A stretch of DNA of 64,000 bases from Roseiarcus sp963822215 (GCA_963822215.1 CAWGGX010000010.1:682001-746000); one strand, 5' to 3'. Positions 33,985 through 43,272 are shown, numbered from the stretch's first letter. Numbers and translations are program-made. The notes: generated by a model from the letters alone, not told the origin.

Positions 33985-35811
33985 ATGGACCAGATCAACT
34001 TCTCCTTTTCGGACTCCATTGCCGGGTACATGGCGGGATACGATAAGGACGCTGACAGCTTCCAAATCAAGACCTCGGATAATCGGGAGTTCACCGTCAC
34101 ATTCGCGTCCAACGCCTATGCATGGATTGCGAATAATTTGAACGAACCGCGCCAGTGGTGCACCGAGCAAATGCGCGGCATGCTCACGCCGGGACGCTTC
34201 CTGTTCGTCTACGGCACCTACTATTACGAGAACGGCGGCTTCAATTTCACTGCGCAATACCTCGTGTTCCTGGCCCCCAAAGCCGGCGAATACGGCTTCG
34301 AAAAGCCAAATTGGTGGATTCGGCAGATCCAGGCCCTCGGCGATTTCTACCTGCGCGCGCAATTTGGCGGCAAGGAAGTCAATTACGACAACTACCGCAC
34401 GGTCATCAAGGTCACTGGCGAGAAGGATCAAGACAACTACCGCCAGGAAACCGACACCATCTCGCGCCTCGTATACGGTTTTGCGTCCGCCTATATGCTG
34501 ACCGGCGACGATCGTTACCTCGAAGGAGCAGAAAAGGGCACCGAATATCTGCGCGAGCATCTGCGCTTCGTCGACCTCGATGAAAAGATCGTTTACTGGT
34601 ACCACGGAATGGACGTGTCTGGCCGGCGGGAGACCAAGATCTTTGCGTCGGAATTCGGCGACGACTTCGACGCAATTCCGGCGTACGAACAAATCTACGC
34701 CTTGGCTGGTCCCATCCAGACGTATCGGATCACCGGTGATCCTCGTATCCTCAAGGACGCGGAAATGACGCTCGACCTGTTCGATCGTTTCTTCCTCGAC
34801 AAAGAGCGCGGCGGATATTTCTCTCATCTCGACCCGATCACGCTCGATCCGCGCAGCGACGCGCTCGGCGCGAACCGGGCCAAGAAGAACTGGAATTCGG
34901 TTGGCGACCACGCGCCGGCCTACCTCATAAATCTCTACCTCGCTACGGGCGAGGAACGGCACGGCCGGATGTTGGAGGACACCTTCGACACCATCACCAA
35001 GCACTTCCCGGACTACGATCACAGCCCCTTCGTCCAGGAGAAGTTTCACGAGGATTGGAGCCACGACTACACCCATATGTGGCAGCAGAATTGCGGCGTC
35101 GTTGGCCACAACCTCAAGATCGCCTGGAACCTGATGCGCATGTTCGGTGAGAAGCCCAAGCCGGAATATGAAACCTTCGCCCGGAAGATCGCCGAGTTGA
35201 TGCCGGCCATCGGTGGCGATCAGCAACGTGGGGGATGGTACGATGTCATGGAGCGCATGCTGGGGCCGAACCAGCAAAAGCGCCGGTACGGCTTCCATGA
35301 CCGCAAGGCCTGGTGGCAGCAGGAGCAAGCCATACTCGCCTATCTTATCCTGCGCGGCGTATTGGGCGATACGGAATACCTGAGACTTGCGCGCGAATCG
35401 TCGGCCTTCTACAACGCGTATTTCCTCGATCACGACGAAGGCGCTGTTTATTTCAACGTTATGGCGAACGGCATACCCTATATGATGGGTACCGAGCGTC
35501 TGAAAGGCAGCCACTCGATGAGCGGATACCATTCGTTTGAACTATGTTACCTAGCGCAAGTTTATACCAACCTGCTGATCACTAAGCAGCCGCTTGAACT
35601 TTACTTCAAGCCGTTCCCGGAAGGCCTCAAAGACAATCTCCTGCGGGTCGCGCCGGACCTTCTCCCGCCAGGCAGGGCGCGGCTGGAGAAAGTCTGGATC
35701 GAGGGCGAACCGTACGCCGACTTCGACGCCGAGCGGATGACTGTCAAACTGCCGCGCACCGACAAGCGCGTGCAGGTGAAGGTGCTGCTGCAACCGACGG
35801 GAGCGCCGTGA
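33985..35811 (+). CDS. AGE-family (N-acylglucosamine 2-epimerase-like) protein with N-terminal extension
   Basis: 608 residues. From about residue 105 to 530 it shows the alpha/alpha barrel pattern of the AGE superfamily: NYRQETDTISRLVYGFASAY, HAPAYLINLYLATGEERHG, CGVVGHNLKIAWNLMRMFG, QRGGWYDVMERMLGPN and KAWWQQEQAILAYLILRGV (the histidine- and tryptophan-lined pocket). Residues 1-100 are a separate beta-rich piece (FSFSDSIAGYMAGYDKDADS). Typical epimerases have about 400 residues. Family members epimerise or isomerise sugars or cellobiose; the substrate here is unknown. The stop overlaps the next ATG, so it is tied to the STAS and GlgX genes. Confidence 0.78.
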   Translation: MDQINFSFSDSIAGYMAGYDKDADSFQIKTSDNREFTVTFASNAYAWIANNLNEPRQWCTEQMRGMLTPGRFLFVYGTYYYENGGFNFTAQYLVFLAPKAGEYGFEKPNWWIRQIQALGDFYLRAQFGGKEVNYDNYRTVIKVTGEKDQDNYRQETDTISRLVYGFASAYMLTGDDRYLEGAEKGTEYLREHLRFVDLDEKIVYWYHGMDVSGRRETKIFASEFGDDFDAIPAYEQIYALAGPIQTYRITGDPRILKDAEMTLDLFDRFFLDKERGGYFSHLDPITLDPRSDALGANRAKKNWNSVGDHAPAYLINLYLATGEERHGRMLEDTFDTITKHFPDYDHSPFVQEKFHEDWSHDYTHMWQQNCGVVGHNLKIAWNLMRMFGEKPKPEYETFARKIAELMPAIGGDQQRGGWYDVMERMLGPNQQKRRYGFHDRKAWWQQEQAILAYLILRGVLGDTEYLRLARESSAFYNAYFLDHDEGAVYFNVMANGIPYMMGTERLKGSHSMSGYHSFELCYLAQVYTNLLITKQPLELYFKPFPEGLKDNLLRVAPDLLPPGRARLEKVWIEGEPYADFDAERMTVKLPRTDKRVQVKVLLQPTGAP

Positions 35812-36143
35812 TGCAAATCGACGTACGTGAGGACAGCGGCGTCGTCTTCATCGAACCGGTGGGCGACATCGATGGGAAGACCGCGCCAGAAATGCTCGAC
35901 GCAGTGACGAATTTGGTAAAACCAAAGGCCCGCATTGTCCTGAACATGGGACGGATCGCATTCATGTCGAGCGCCGGATTGCGCTCGATGCTGCTAATCT
36001 ACCAGCAGGCTAAGGCCAAGGATGCGAAGGTGGTGCTGACGGGGATCAATAGCGACATCCGCAAAAGCATGTCCGCCACGGGGTTCCTGGCGTTCTTCAC
36101 CGTCGCTGAGACGGTGCAGGACGCCGTCGCGCGGGTGGGCTGA
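35811..36143 (+). CDS. STAS-domain anti-sigma-factor antagonist-like protein, first copy
   Basis: 110 residues, a lone STAS domain as in RsbV/SpoIIAA. The conserved phosphorylation loop reads AFMSSAGLRSMLLIY, with the target serine near residue 53. Such proteins bind an RsbW-type kinase when unphosphorylated and are reactivated by a PP2C phosphatase. Here both a kinase-like ATPase and a PP2C phosphatase are encoded in the same run. The TGATG overlap with the AGE gene and 3-base gap to glgX strongly suggest one transcript. Confidence 0.88.
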   Translation: MQIDVREDSGVVFIEPVGDIDGKTAPEMLDAVTNLVKPKARIVLNMGRIAFMSSAGLRSMLLIYQQAKAKDAKVVLTGINSDIRKSMSATGFLAFFTVAETVQDAVARVG

Positions 36144-36146
36144 GGC

Positions 36147-38336
36147 ATGCAAGGCATTGATATCCAACCGACCCACGAATACCAGGGCTACAAGATACGT
36201 CCGGGCAAACCCTTTCCTTTCGGGGCCTCCGTGGTGCCGGGAGGCGTCAACTTCTCGGTGTTTTCGCGAAACGCCAACTATTGCGTTCTCGTGATCTTTG
36301 AGAAGGGCGCTGCGAAGCCGAGTGTCGAGATCCCCTTTCGCGGGATGTTCGCCAAGGCGCTTACCGAAGAGCCTGTCTGGGGGGAATTTCGAATAGGCAA
36401 TGTCTTCACCATGACCGTGTTGGGCCTCGACGACGAGGCCATCGAGTACGGGTTCCGCATGGACATCGGCCTTCCCCAGGCCGAGCGCGGAAAGCCGGCC
36501 ATTCACCGCTTCGACCCTTCGATCGTGCTGCTGGACCCCTACGCTCGCGCCATCGGGGGTCGGGATGTCTGGGGGCGCGCGCCGGATTGGAACGCGCCTT
36601 TCGCGCACCGCTCGCGGGTCGTCTTCGACGACTACGACTGGGAGGGCGACCGGCCGCTGGAGATTCCGCTCGAGGATCTAGTCATTTACGAGATGCATGT
36701 GCGCGGCTTCACCCGTCATCCCTCGTCCGGGATCGGCGCTGGGGAGGCCGGGACCTTTTCGGCCATGCGGGAGAAAATCCCCTATCTGAAGGAATTGGGC
36801 GTCAACTGTGTCGAGCTCATGCCGATTTACGAGTTCGACGAATTCGAGAACAGCCGTTGGGACGAGGAGCAGAAACGTTCGGTCAAAATGAATTATTGGG
36901 GCTACAGCACAATCGGCTTCTTTAGCCCCAAGGCTGGATATGCTTCAACTGGCCGATTGAACGACGGCACAATGGTCGCGGATGAGTTGAAAAGCCTTGT
37001 GAAGGAACTACATCGAGAAGGCATCGAGGTAATACTCGACGTTGTATTCAATCATACCGCCGAGGGCAATGAGTACGGGCCGACGATTTCTTATCGAGGG
37101 ATTGACAACTCCACCTATTACATGTTGACGCCCGAGGGTTACTACTACAACTTCAGCGGCACCGGCAACACCCTCAACTGCAACAACCCGATCGTGCGCG
37201 ACATGGTTCTCGACGCCTTACGGTACTGGGCCTCGCAGTACCACATCGACGGGTTTCGTTTCGACCTCGCATCCATCCTCAGCAGGGACCCCTGGGGGGC
37301 GCCGATGGCCAACCCGCCCCTTCTCGAAGCGCTCGCGTTCGACCCCATCCTTGGAAAGTGCAAGCTCATCGCCGAGGCGTGGGACGCGGGAGGACTCTAC
37401 CAGGTCGGGTCCTTTCCGGCTTACGGGCGCTGGGCAGAGTGGAACGGCAAATACCGTGACACCCTGCGCCGGTATCTCAAGGGCGACCCTGGCGAGACCG
37501 GCGCCATGGGCCAGGCGATCCTCGGTTCACCACAATTGTACCACGGGCGGGGACCGACGGCGTCGATCAATTTTGTTACCTGCCATGACGGCTTCAACTT
37601 AGCCGATCTGGTCTCGTACAACGGCAAGCACAACGAGGCCAACCTCGAGGACAATCGCGACGGCGCCAACGACAACGCCAGCTGGAATTGCGGATGGGAA
37701 GGCCCGACAGAAGACCCCGCCATCCTGGTTCTGCGGCAGCGCCAGATGAAGAACGCTATCGCAATGCTGCTGGTCAGCCAGGGCGTGCCGATGCTCCTGA
37801 TGGGCGACGAATTCGGTCAAAGCAGGCTGGGCAATAACAACACCTATGGCCTTGATAGCGAGATCAACTGGCTGGACTGGACGCTGCAAGAAACCAATCA
37901 GATCTTCTATCAGTTCGTCAGGAAAATGATCGCGTTCCGCCGGGCCCACCCAATTCTTCGGAGCCGGGACTTTTTTCATCACGCCGACCCTGCGGGCTAC
38001 GGGTATAGCGACATTTCGTGGCACGGCGTCCGGGCCTGGCAGCCGGACTGGGGCGGCAAGGCGATCGCCTTCATGCTGTGCGGGAAGTACGCTAAAGGCG
38101 AGACGGGTCCGGATGATTTCGTCTATGTCGCGTTGAATATGCACTGGGATGCGCTGCCGTTCGAATTGCCTCGCTTGCCCGACGGTTTCCGGTGGCGGGT
38201 ATTCGCCAACACCAGCATGTCATCTCCTGAGGACGCCTTCGAACCCGGCAGCGAGCCGGATATTTCCGACCAGACCGGCTGCCTGGCGGGCGGGCGTTCT
38301 GTCGTCATCCTCGTGGGCCGGTCCGCGGCCCAATAG
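36147..38336 (+). CDS. glgX: Glycogen debranching enzyme GlgX (isoamylase type)
   Basis: 729 residues with an N-terminal CBM48-like domain (FGASVVPGGVNFSVFSRNAN) and GH13 barrel. Catalytic elements: DVVFNHTAEGN (region I), HIDGFRFDLASIL with the nucleophile Asp, KLIAEAWDAGGLYQVG with the acid/base Glu, and FVTCHDGFNLADLVSYN with the transition-state Asp. It hydrolyses alpha-1,6 branches in glycogen or limit dextrin in the cytoplasm. Finding it inside a partner-switching gene run, rather than with glgA/B/C/P, is unusual. Follows the STAS gene by 3 bases. Confidence 0.92.
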   Translation: MQGIDIQPTHEYQGYKIRPGKPFPFGASVVPGGVNFSVFSRNANYCVLVIFEKGAAKPSVEIPFRGMFAKALTEEPVWGEFRIGNVFTMTVLGLDDEAIEYGFRMDIGLPQAERGKPAIHRFDPSIVLLDPYARAIGGRDVWGRAPDWNAPFAHRSRVVFDDYDWEGDRPLEIPLEDLVIYEMHVRGFTRHPSSGIGAGEAGTFSAMREKIPYLKELGVNCVELMPIYEFDEFENSRWDEEQKRSVKMNYWGYSTIGFFSPKAGYASTGRLNDGTMVADELKSLVKELHREGIEVILDVVFNHTAEGNEYGPTISYRGIDNSTYYMLTPEGYYYNFSGTGNTLNCNNPIVRDMVLDALRYWASQYHIDGFRFDLASILSRDPWGAPMANPPLLEALAFDPILGKCKLIAEAWDAGGLYQVGSFPAYGRWAEWNGKYRDTLRRYLKGDPGETGAMGQAILGSPQLYHGRGPTASINFVTCHDGFNLADLVSYNGKHNEANLEDNRDGANDNASWNCGWEGPTEDPAILVLRQRQMKNAIAMLLVSQGVPMLLMGDEFGQSRLGNNNTYGLDSEINWLDWTLQETNQIFYQFVRKMIAFRRAHPILRSRDFFHHADPAGYGYSDISWHGVRAWQPDWGGKAIAFMLCGKYAKGETGPDDFVYVALNMHWDALPFELPRLPDGFRWRVFANTSMSSPEDAFEPGSEPDISDQTGCLAGGRSVVILVGRSAAQ

Positions 38337-38412
38337 TCCAGCGACCGGGCGTGTGGAGACCGCGCGCCGAGGCAACCGATCTGTCACAGCGCCAACACCA
38401 AGGGAAGCAGCC

Positions 38413-38739
38413 ATGGGACTCAACATTTTGGTCACGCAAGGCTCTGACGAGGTCATCGTCAAGTTGTCGGGAGAGCTGGACGCCGCGGTCGCGCCGAAGC
38501 TCAAGGAGACCGTCGAGAAGGCGGCTGAGGCGAAGCCCAAACGGCTCGTGTTCGACGTGAGCGAGCTTGAGTTCATGGCCAGCGCGGGCCTGCGGGTGCT
38601 GATCTTCGCCAAGCAGAAGATGGGCGGCGGCGTATCGCTCTATATGATCGGCAGCCACGGTCCGGTTTTGAACACGCTGACCATGAGCGGATTCCACCAT
38701 AGCGTCATCTTGCAAGACACTTACAAGCCGATCGAATAG
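38413..38739 (+). CDS. STAS-domain anti-sigma-factor antagonist-like protein, second copy
   Basis: 108 residues. VIVKLSGELDAAVAPKLKET and EFMASAGLRVLIFAKQKMGG are the STAS landmarks; the serine of ASAGLR near residue 56 is the predicted phosphorylation site. It differs clearly from the first copy, so both may respond to different signals or bind the single RsbW-like partner with different strength. ATG 38413 has an RBS-like aagggaag. It lies 12 bases before the ATPase gene. Confidence 0.88.
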   Translation: MGLNILVTQGSDEVIVKLSGELDAAVAPKLKETVEKAAEAKPKRLVFDVSELEFMASAGLRVLIFAKQKMGGGVSLYMIGSHGPVLNTLTMSGFHHSVILQDTYKPIE

Positions 38740-38751
38740 CGTCCCCGCTCC

Positions 38752-39177
38752 ATGGAGACGCGCTCGATGCCGGCAGTGCTGGAATCCCTTGTCGAGATCC
38801 GTCACTTTGTGAAGGAGGCTGCCGACAGGGCGAGAATCGAGGACTCTCGGACCTACCAATTGCAACTGGCGGTTGACGAAATCGCCACCAACGTCATCCT
38901 GTACGGCTACAAGGAGGCCGGCGAGGGGGCGGTCATTTCAATCAGCAGCGAGGCGAACGGCGACGGACTCGTCATCACGTTGAAGGATCAGTCGCCGCCG
39001 TTCGATCCGTGCGCGATGCAAATGCCTGAAGCAACGGAGCTCGCCAAGCCATTGGAAGAACGGAAAACTGGCGGCCTGGGGATATTCCTCGCCATTCAGG
39101 GGGTGGATCGGTTCGAGTACCGCCACGAGGACGGCAGCAATCTCAACATCTTCGAGGTCAGGTCTGGCCATGACTGA
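38752..39177 (+). CDS. RsbW-like ATP-binding anti-sigma regulatory protein
   Basis: 141 residues forming a single GHKL ATPase domain. N box: LQLAVDEIATNVILYGY; G1-like: LKDQSPPFDP; G2: GGLGIFLAIQ. RsbW/SpoIIAB proteins phosphorylate STAS antagonists on serine and otherwise sequester a sigma factor. No sigma factor gene is present in the run, so the output may be something else, for example the AGE or GlgX enzymes, or a distant sigma factor. The 3' end overlaps the next gene by 8 bases. Confidence 0.88.
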   Translation: METRSMPAVLESLVEIRHFVKEAADRARIEDSRTYQLQLAVDEIATNVILYGYKEAGEGAVISISSEANGDGLVITLKDQSPPFDPCAMQMPEATELAKPLEERKTGGLGIFLAIQGVDRFEYRHEDGSNLNIFEVRSGHD

Positions 39178-41683
39178 GGTCACGCCGGCCAAGCCTTCCC
39201 AGCCGACGCCGAAACGCAGATCCATCAAGACCAAGATTCTGCTGGCGCTGCTGACGCTCTCGTTGGGTCCGTTGATCCTTGGTGTGGCAATCAACCGTGC
39301 TCGCATGACGGATGTGCAGGAAGACATCAGATCCCGACTCAAACAAGAAGCCAATAAGGTTCTCCTCCAGTCGGCCGCACGGCAAGCAGCAATTGCCAGC
39401 GCCATGCTCGACAAGGTTGAAGCCGAAACGCGGATGGTTGCGTTTTTCACCGAGACGCTGCTGCGGAACCCCGCTGCCTTTGGCGGGACGCGATCCAATT
39501 CGCCCGAGGGGCAACCGCACGGTCTAGTCGGCGCCTCTTATAGCCTGGCGCCCCGGCTTACCGCGGCTGCTGCAAAACCCGAGTTGGACCTGACCAGCAA
39601 TCTGGACAAGCTGTTTGCCCTTATTGCGCAAGGCGATCCGACCCTGGAGGCGATCTACTATGGAACGCAGTCCGGCGTTTTCCGGCAGTATCCTCCATGG
39701 GAAGAAGACCCGTGGAATCCTGTGGAATTTACCCTCGATCGGTCACTTGCGCAGCAGTTGAACCAGGGGGGCGAGATTCTCGAGCCGCTGTGGCTCGCGT
39801 TTAGAGAAAACGGGATGGCTCTGTCCCGGCATGCCGTGGTTTCGACCCTCGAGCCGGGCAGCATTTGGGTGATACGGGACGGAGAGAGGAAACGGATGGT
39901 CTCCGTGCGGCAAGGGAAGTCCGGCCTGGATGTTCGCGCGGAATACGACCCGATAACCGAGCCCTGGTACCTCAGCGCAGTCGGCCAGGAACGTGTCGTG
40001 TGGACAAAATATGCCAACTGGGACTACCTCGGGACCGGGGGGAAACGTGTTTTCGTAATCGGAAAGGATTTCGAGGGGCAGATCACCGACAAGGTCTCTC
40101 CCGGCCTGGAGTCGGCATTCCGAGCCCAGCAACTTACCGTTCGCGTGAACAGCCCCATCTCGATTGAGCGTCCTGACAGCTGGACAGTTCAGAATAAGCG
40201 TCCCGGCAACTGGACACTTCAGGATGGGAATGGAAACCATTACGAAATAAGAAAGGAGAACGACGCGCTGAACGTCTACCTCATCGACATCCTGACCTGT
40301 TCTCAGGCCGTGTTCGATCCGCAAGGACGTTTGGCGGGCGTAGTCGGTTTGGACGTCAGCATGAACACCATCAGCAGCAAGATTATCCGACCCGCTGGGG
40401 TGTTCAAGGGCGACGCGTTTCTCTTGAACGAAAGGGGCGAACTCGTTGATCAGGAAAAGGTCGATGCGTTCATCCCGGAACCAGGCGGCCGCATTCGGTC
40501 GAAAATGACCGCCGGCGATACCGGCATTGAGTATTCCGTCGACCGCGCCGTCTTTGTGGCCTACGCCCCTATCCGCTCCATTCACTCGCCCGACGGAAAA
40601 TCGTTCTGGAGTGTAGGGATATCCATGCCTGAGCGGGAGATTACCCAGATTGCCGACGATATCCACAACAAGTTGGTCTCGGTGCTGGAAGTGGCCCTGG
40701 CCATCTTCGCCGCCATGACCGCCGTTGTGGTCTTCGCCGCCACGAGGATCTCGAAAGGGATCACCGAGCCCATCGTGGCGCTTGACGCGGGCGTGAAGCG
40801 CATAGGCAGCGGGGACTTGGACTACCGCGTAAAGGTCGAGACCCGCGACGAGATTGGAGAACTGGCCGGCGCCTTCAACAAAATGGCTGGCGACGTCCAA
40901 GCCTATATCAAGAACCTCAGGGAGACCACCGCCGAGAAGGAGCGTTTCGAAAGCGAACTGCGGGTGGCTCACGATATTCAGATGAGTTTCCTCAAGAAGA
41001 TCTTTCCCGCCTTTCCCAATCGGGACGAATTTTCGCTTTATGCGGCAATCAAGCCGGCAAGGGAGGTCGGTGGGGACCTTTACGATTTTGCGCTACTGGA
41101 TGATTCGCGCGTTTTCTTCTATATCGGCGATGTGTCCGATAAGGGCGTCCCGGCCTCGTTGATCATGGCCATAACGATGACGCTGATGAAACGCGCGAGT
41201 CTCCAACCGGGTATTACGCCCGCAGGCATTCTGAGCCAGGTGAACGCGACGTTGTCGGAAGGGAACGAAAACGTCATGTTCGTGACTCTGTTCATCGGCA
41301 TTCTCAACTTCAAAACCGGCGAGTTGGCCTTCTCCAACGCGGGACATAATCCGCCGGTGATCTTGAGCGCCGACGGGGGCTGCAAATTCCTGAACCTGCC
41401 CGACGGCATAGTCCTGGGCGTGATGCCCGAAGCCCAATACCTTGATGCGACGATCGTCCTTGAACGCGGCGATGCAATCGTCATCTACACGGATGGCGTG
41501 ACCGAAGCGATGAACAACATAAAAGAGCTGTATTCTGAACTCCGCCTACGGGAAACGGTGGAGGGGTTGAGAGGTTGCTCCGTCGAAGACGTCGTTGCGG
41601 CGATTTTTGCTTCGGTCAAAACTCATACGGCCGGCGCCCCTCAGTCCGATGACATCGCGGTGCTTGCCGTGCGGCGAAGCTGA
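39170..41683 (+). CDS. Membrane Cache-HAMP-PP2C (RsbU/SpoIIE-like) phosphatase
   Basis: 837 residues. Transmembrane helix 1 is about residues 22-42. A large periplasmic sensor (about 45-500) has Cache features such as ITEPWYLSAVGQERVVWT and QGRLAGVVGLDVSMNTISSK. Helix 2 is at about 503-525 (LEVALAIFAAMTAVVVFAA), HAMP at about 526-580, and the SpoIIE-type PP2C domain from about 610. Metal-binding residues are seen in EVGGDLYDFALLDD, FFYIGDVSDKGVPASL, FSNAGHNPP and SDDIAVLAV. It should sense a small periplasmic ligand and dephosphorylate one or both STAS proteins encoded upstream. Confidence 0.9.
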   Translation: MTEVTPAKPSQPTPKRRSIKTKILLALLTLSLGPLILGVAINRARMTDVQEDIRSRLKQEANKVLLQSAARQAAIASAMLDKVEAETRMVAFFTETLLRNPAAFGGTRSNSPEGQPHGLVGASYSLAPRLTAAAAKPELDLTSNLDKLFALIAQGDPTLEAIYYGTQSGVFRQYPPWEEDPWNPVEFTLDRSLAQQLNQGGEILEPLWLAFRENGMALSRHAVVSTLEPGSIWVIRDGERKRMVSVRQGKSGLDVRAEYDPITEPWYLSAVGQERVVWTKYANWDYLGTGGKRVFVIGKDFEGQITDKVSPGLESAFRAQQLTVRVNSPISIERPDSWTVQNKRPGNWTLQDGNGNHYEIRKENDALNVYLIDILTCSQAVFDPQGRLAGVVGLDVSMNTISSKIIRPAGVFKGDAFLLNERGELVDQEKVDAFIPEPGGRIRSKMTAGDTGIEYSVDRAVFVAYAPIRSIHSPDGKSFWSVGISMPEREITQIADDIHNKLVSVLEVALAIFAAMTAVVVFAATRISKGITEPIVALDAGVKRIGSGDLDYRVKVETRDEIGELAGAFNKMAGDVQAYIKNLRETTAEKERFESELRVAHDIQMSFLKKIFPAFPNRDEFSLYAAIKPAREVGGDLYDFALLDDSRVFFYIGDVSDKGVPASLIMAITMTLMKRASLQPGITPAGILSQVNATLSEGNENVMFVTLFIGILNFKTGELAFSNAGHNPPVILSADGGCKFLNLPDGIVLGVMPEAQYLDATIVLERGDAIVIYTDGVTEAMNNIKELYSELRLRETVEGLRGCSVEDVVAAIFASVKTHTAGAPQSDDIAVLAVRRS

Positions 41684-41807
41684 ACGAGCATGCTGTCGCT
41701 CATCGGCCGACTTGAGAAGGGAAAGCCCGGGTGGCTCTGATCTGGGGCCTCTGCAAATGCACGGCCTTTGCAATCCATTCTTGAGTTGTCTGTGCACGGA
41801 GGCAATC

Positions 41808-42260
41808 ATGCAGACTGTCGCGTTCAAAGCCGGAGACACCATTATCGCCCAGGGCGACGGCGGCGACACAGCGTTCCTCATTGTGACCGGATCGGTCGAG
41901 GTCTCGATCGGTCGGGGCAAAAAGGCGAGGACGTTGGGCGTCCTGGACGCGGGCGAAGTCTTTGGCGAAATGTGCCTGATCGAGCCGGGGCCGCGGTCGG
42001 CGACCGTCAAGGCGGCGACCGACGTAGAATGCCTCGCCACATCTTATGAGGAGTTTATCAAAGTTATCCAGGACCAACCGGAGCGCTCGGCGATATTCAT
42101 GAAGGCGTTGGTCAAGCGGCTCCGCCGGATGAATGAATTAATGGAGAGCGTCGGTTCCGACCGGCGCGGGCTTCGCGGGATCATTCGCGATTGGCGGAAA
42201 ACCGTGGCGTCATCCGACATCGTCTGCGACGCCGCCGACCTGTGGAGGATGCTGTGGTGA
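41808..42260 (+). CDS. Cyclic-nucleotide-binding domain protein
   Basis: 150 residues. A single CAP-type sensor: FKAGDTIIAQGDGGDTAFLI, VLDAGEVFGEMCLIEPGPRS (phosphate-binding cassette, with the Glu and Arg that hold cAMP or cGMP). No helix-turn-helix follows, so it is not a CRP-like activator but a stand-alone sensor. The last 35 residues (RRGLRGIIRDWRKT onward) run into IS630 debris and may be partly foreign. ATG 41808 has the RBS cggaggc. Separated by 124 bases from the phosphatase gene. Confidence 0.75.
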   Translation: MQTVAFKAGDTIIAQGDGGDTAFLIVTGSVEVSIGRGKKARTLGVLDAGEVFGEMCLIEPGPRSATVKAATDVECLATSYEEFIKVIQDQPERSAIFMKALVKRLRRMNELMESVGSDRRGLRGIIRDWRKTVASSDIVCDAADLWRMLW

Positions 42261-42479
42261 TCCGGCTGATCGACGGCGTATCGCCGAACGACGCGCCCGT
42301 GCCCATCGATCGGGACCCTGCGATCGGGAGAACGAGCGCTCGCGGATCATCTCGGTTCGCCGAGCCCTCAGAAAGGAGATCGAGGTTAATGAAAGCGAGC
42401 GAATTCGATACGAAATGCGCCCCTGAGGGCCTGTCGGGCGACGTCGACGGGTCGAAGGCGCCTACGCGATGCTGTCGCT

Positions 42480-42670
42480 CTCGGTCGCGTTGGATGGCGC
42501 ACCACCGCCAAGCTCGACGCCGGAGCCACGTCACGCCAATCTTCCTGCCTTTCCACGCGGCCGAACTGAACCCGGCCGAGAACGTTTGACAGTACGTGCG
42601 CGCCAACGGGCTCTCCAGCCGCGTCTTCGAAAACTACGACGCGATGGATCGGAGCCCGCCCACGAGGCCT
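42480..42670 (+). pseudogene. IS630-family transposase C-terminal fragment
   Basis: The translation HVTPIFLPFHAAELNPAENV, stop, QYVRANGLSSRVFENYDA corresponds to the C-terminal end of IS630 transposases (LPPYSPELNPVENVWQYLR). A TGA replaces the conserved Trp codon of NVWQ. Only this end survives. Confidence 0.7.
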
Positions 42671-43272
42671 AGCGTAAGCGTGAGACCCCCGGCTTTGCCG
42701 GGGTGGCGGTAGAAGTTTGACGTTTCCGACAGTGTGCGCGCCTCCGCCGCAGTTTCCATGAGCAAGCTGCAACATGTATCGCGCGCCCCTATTTTCTTTC
42801 CCGCACCGGGCCAGACGGGGAAACTCGGTCTGAACCAAAACGCGGCTGGTGTGGGAGACTTCGTATGGCTCCTCAGTCGGTCGTCCTTGGGCCGCTTTGA
42901 GCGGCTCCAATCCTGAAGCCCCCGGCTTTGCCGGCGGATACTTACAGAAAACTCGTCGCTAAGCTCGCTACAATTGATTCCATTGGAACACGCGACTGAG
43001 CTCACCTCCGTCAAACTTGATCCTCGACAGTGCGGAAAGGCAAGTTATTAGCGGCAAATGCGAAAGCGCGCCGCGGCGGCACGGTGTAATTTCTGATTTT
43101 GACTGTTCGATCAAGCGTCGTCGACGACGCGTAACGTCGGCGGCAGGGCGACGAACATTGAAAATTCTGTCTCAGACGTTTCCCAGCTCGTCATTCCATC
43201 CCACCCGACCACGTGCATAATGCGGCGGGGCTTGACTGGACACGCCCCGCGCCGGCCGGACGAACTGCCTGA
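42671..43272. other. Non-coding region with two similar hairpins
   Basis: Hairpins at 42687-42703 (ccccggc-ttt-gccgggg, 7-bp stem) and 42922-42934 (ccggc-ttt-gccgg) share the same core, about 235 bases apart. Neither is followed by a T run, so they are not classical terminators. No gene or IS family was recognised between them. From 42950 to 43272 nothing stands out. Confidence 0.4.
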
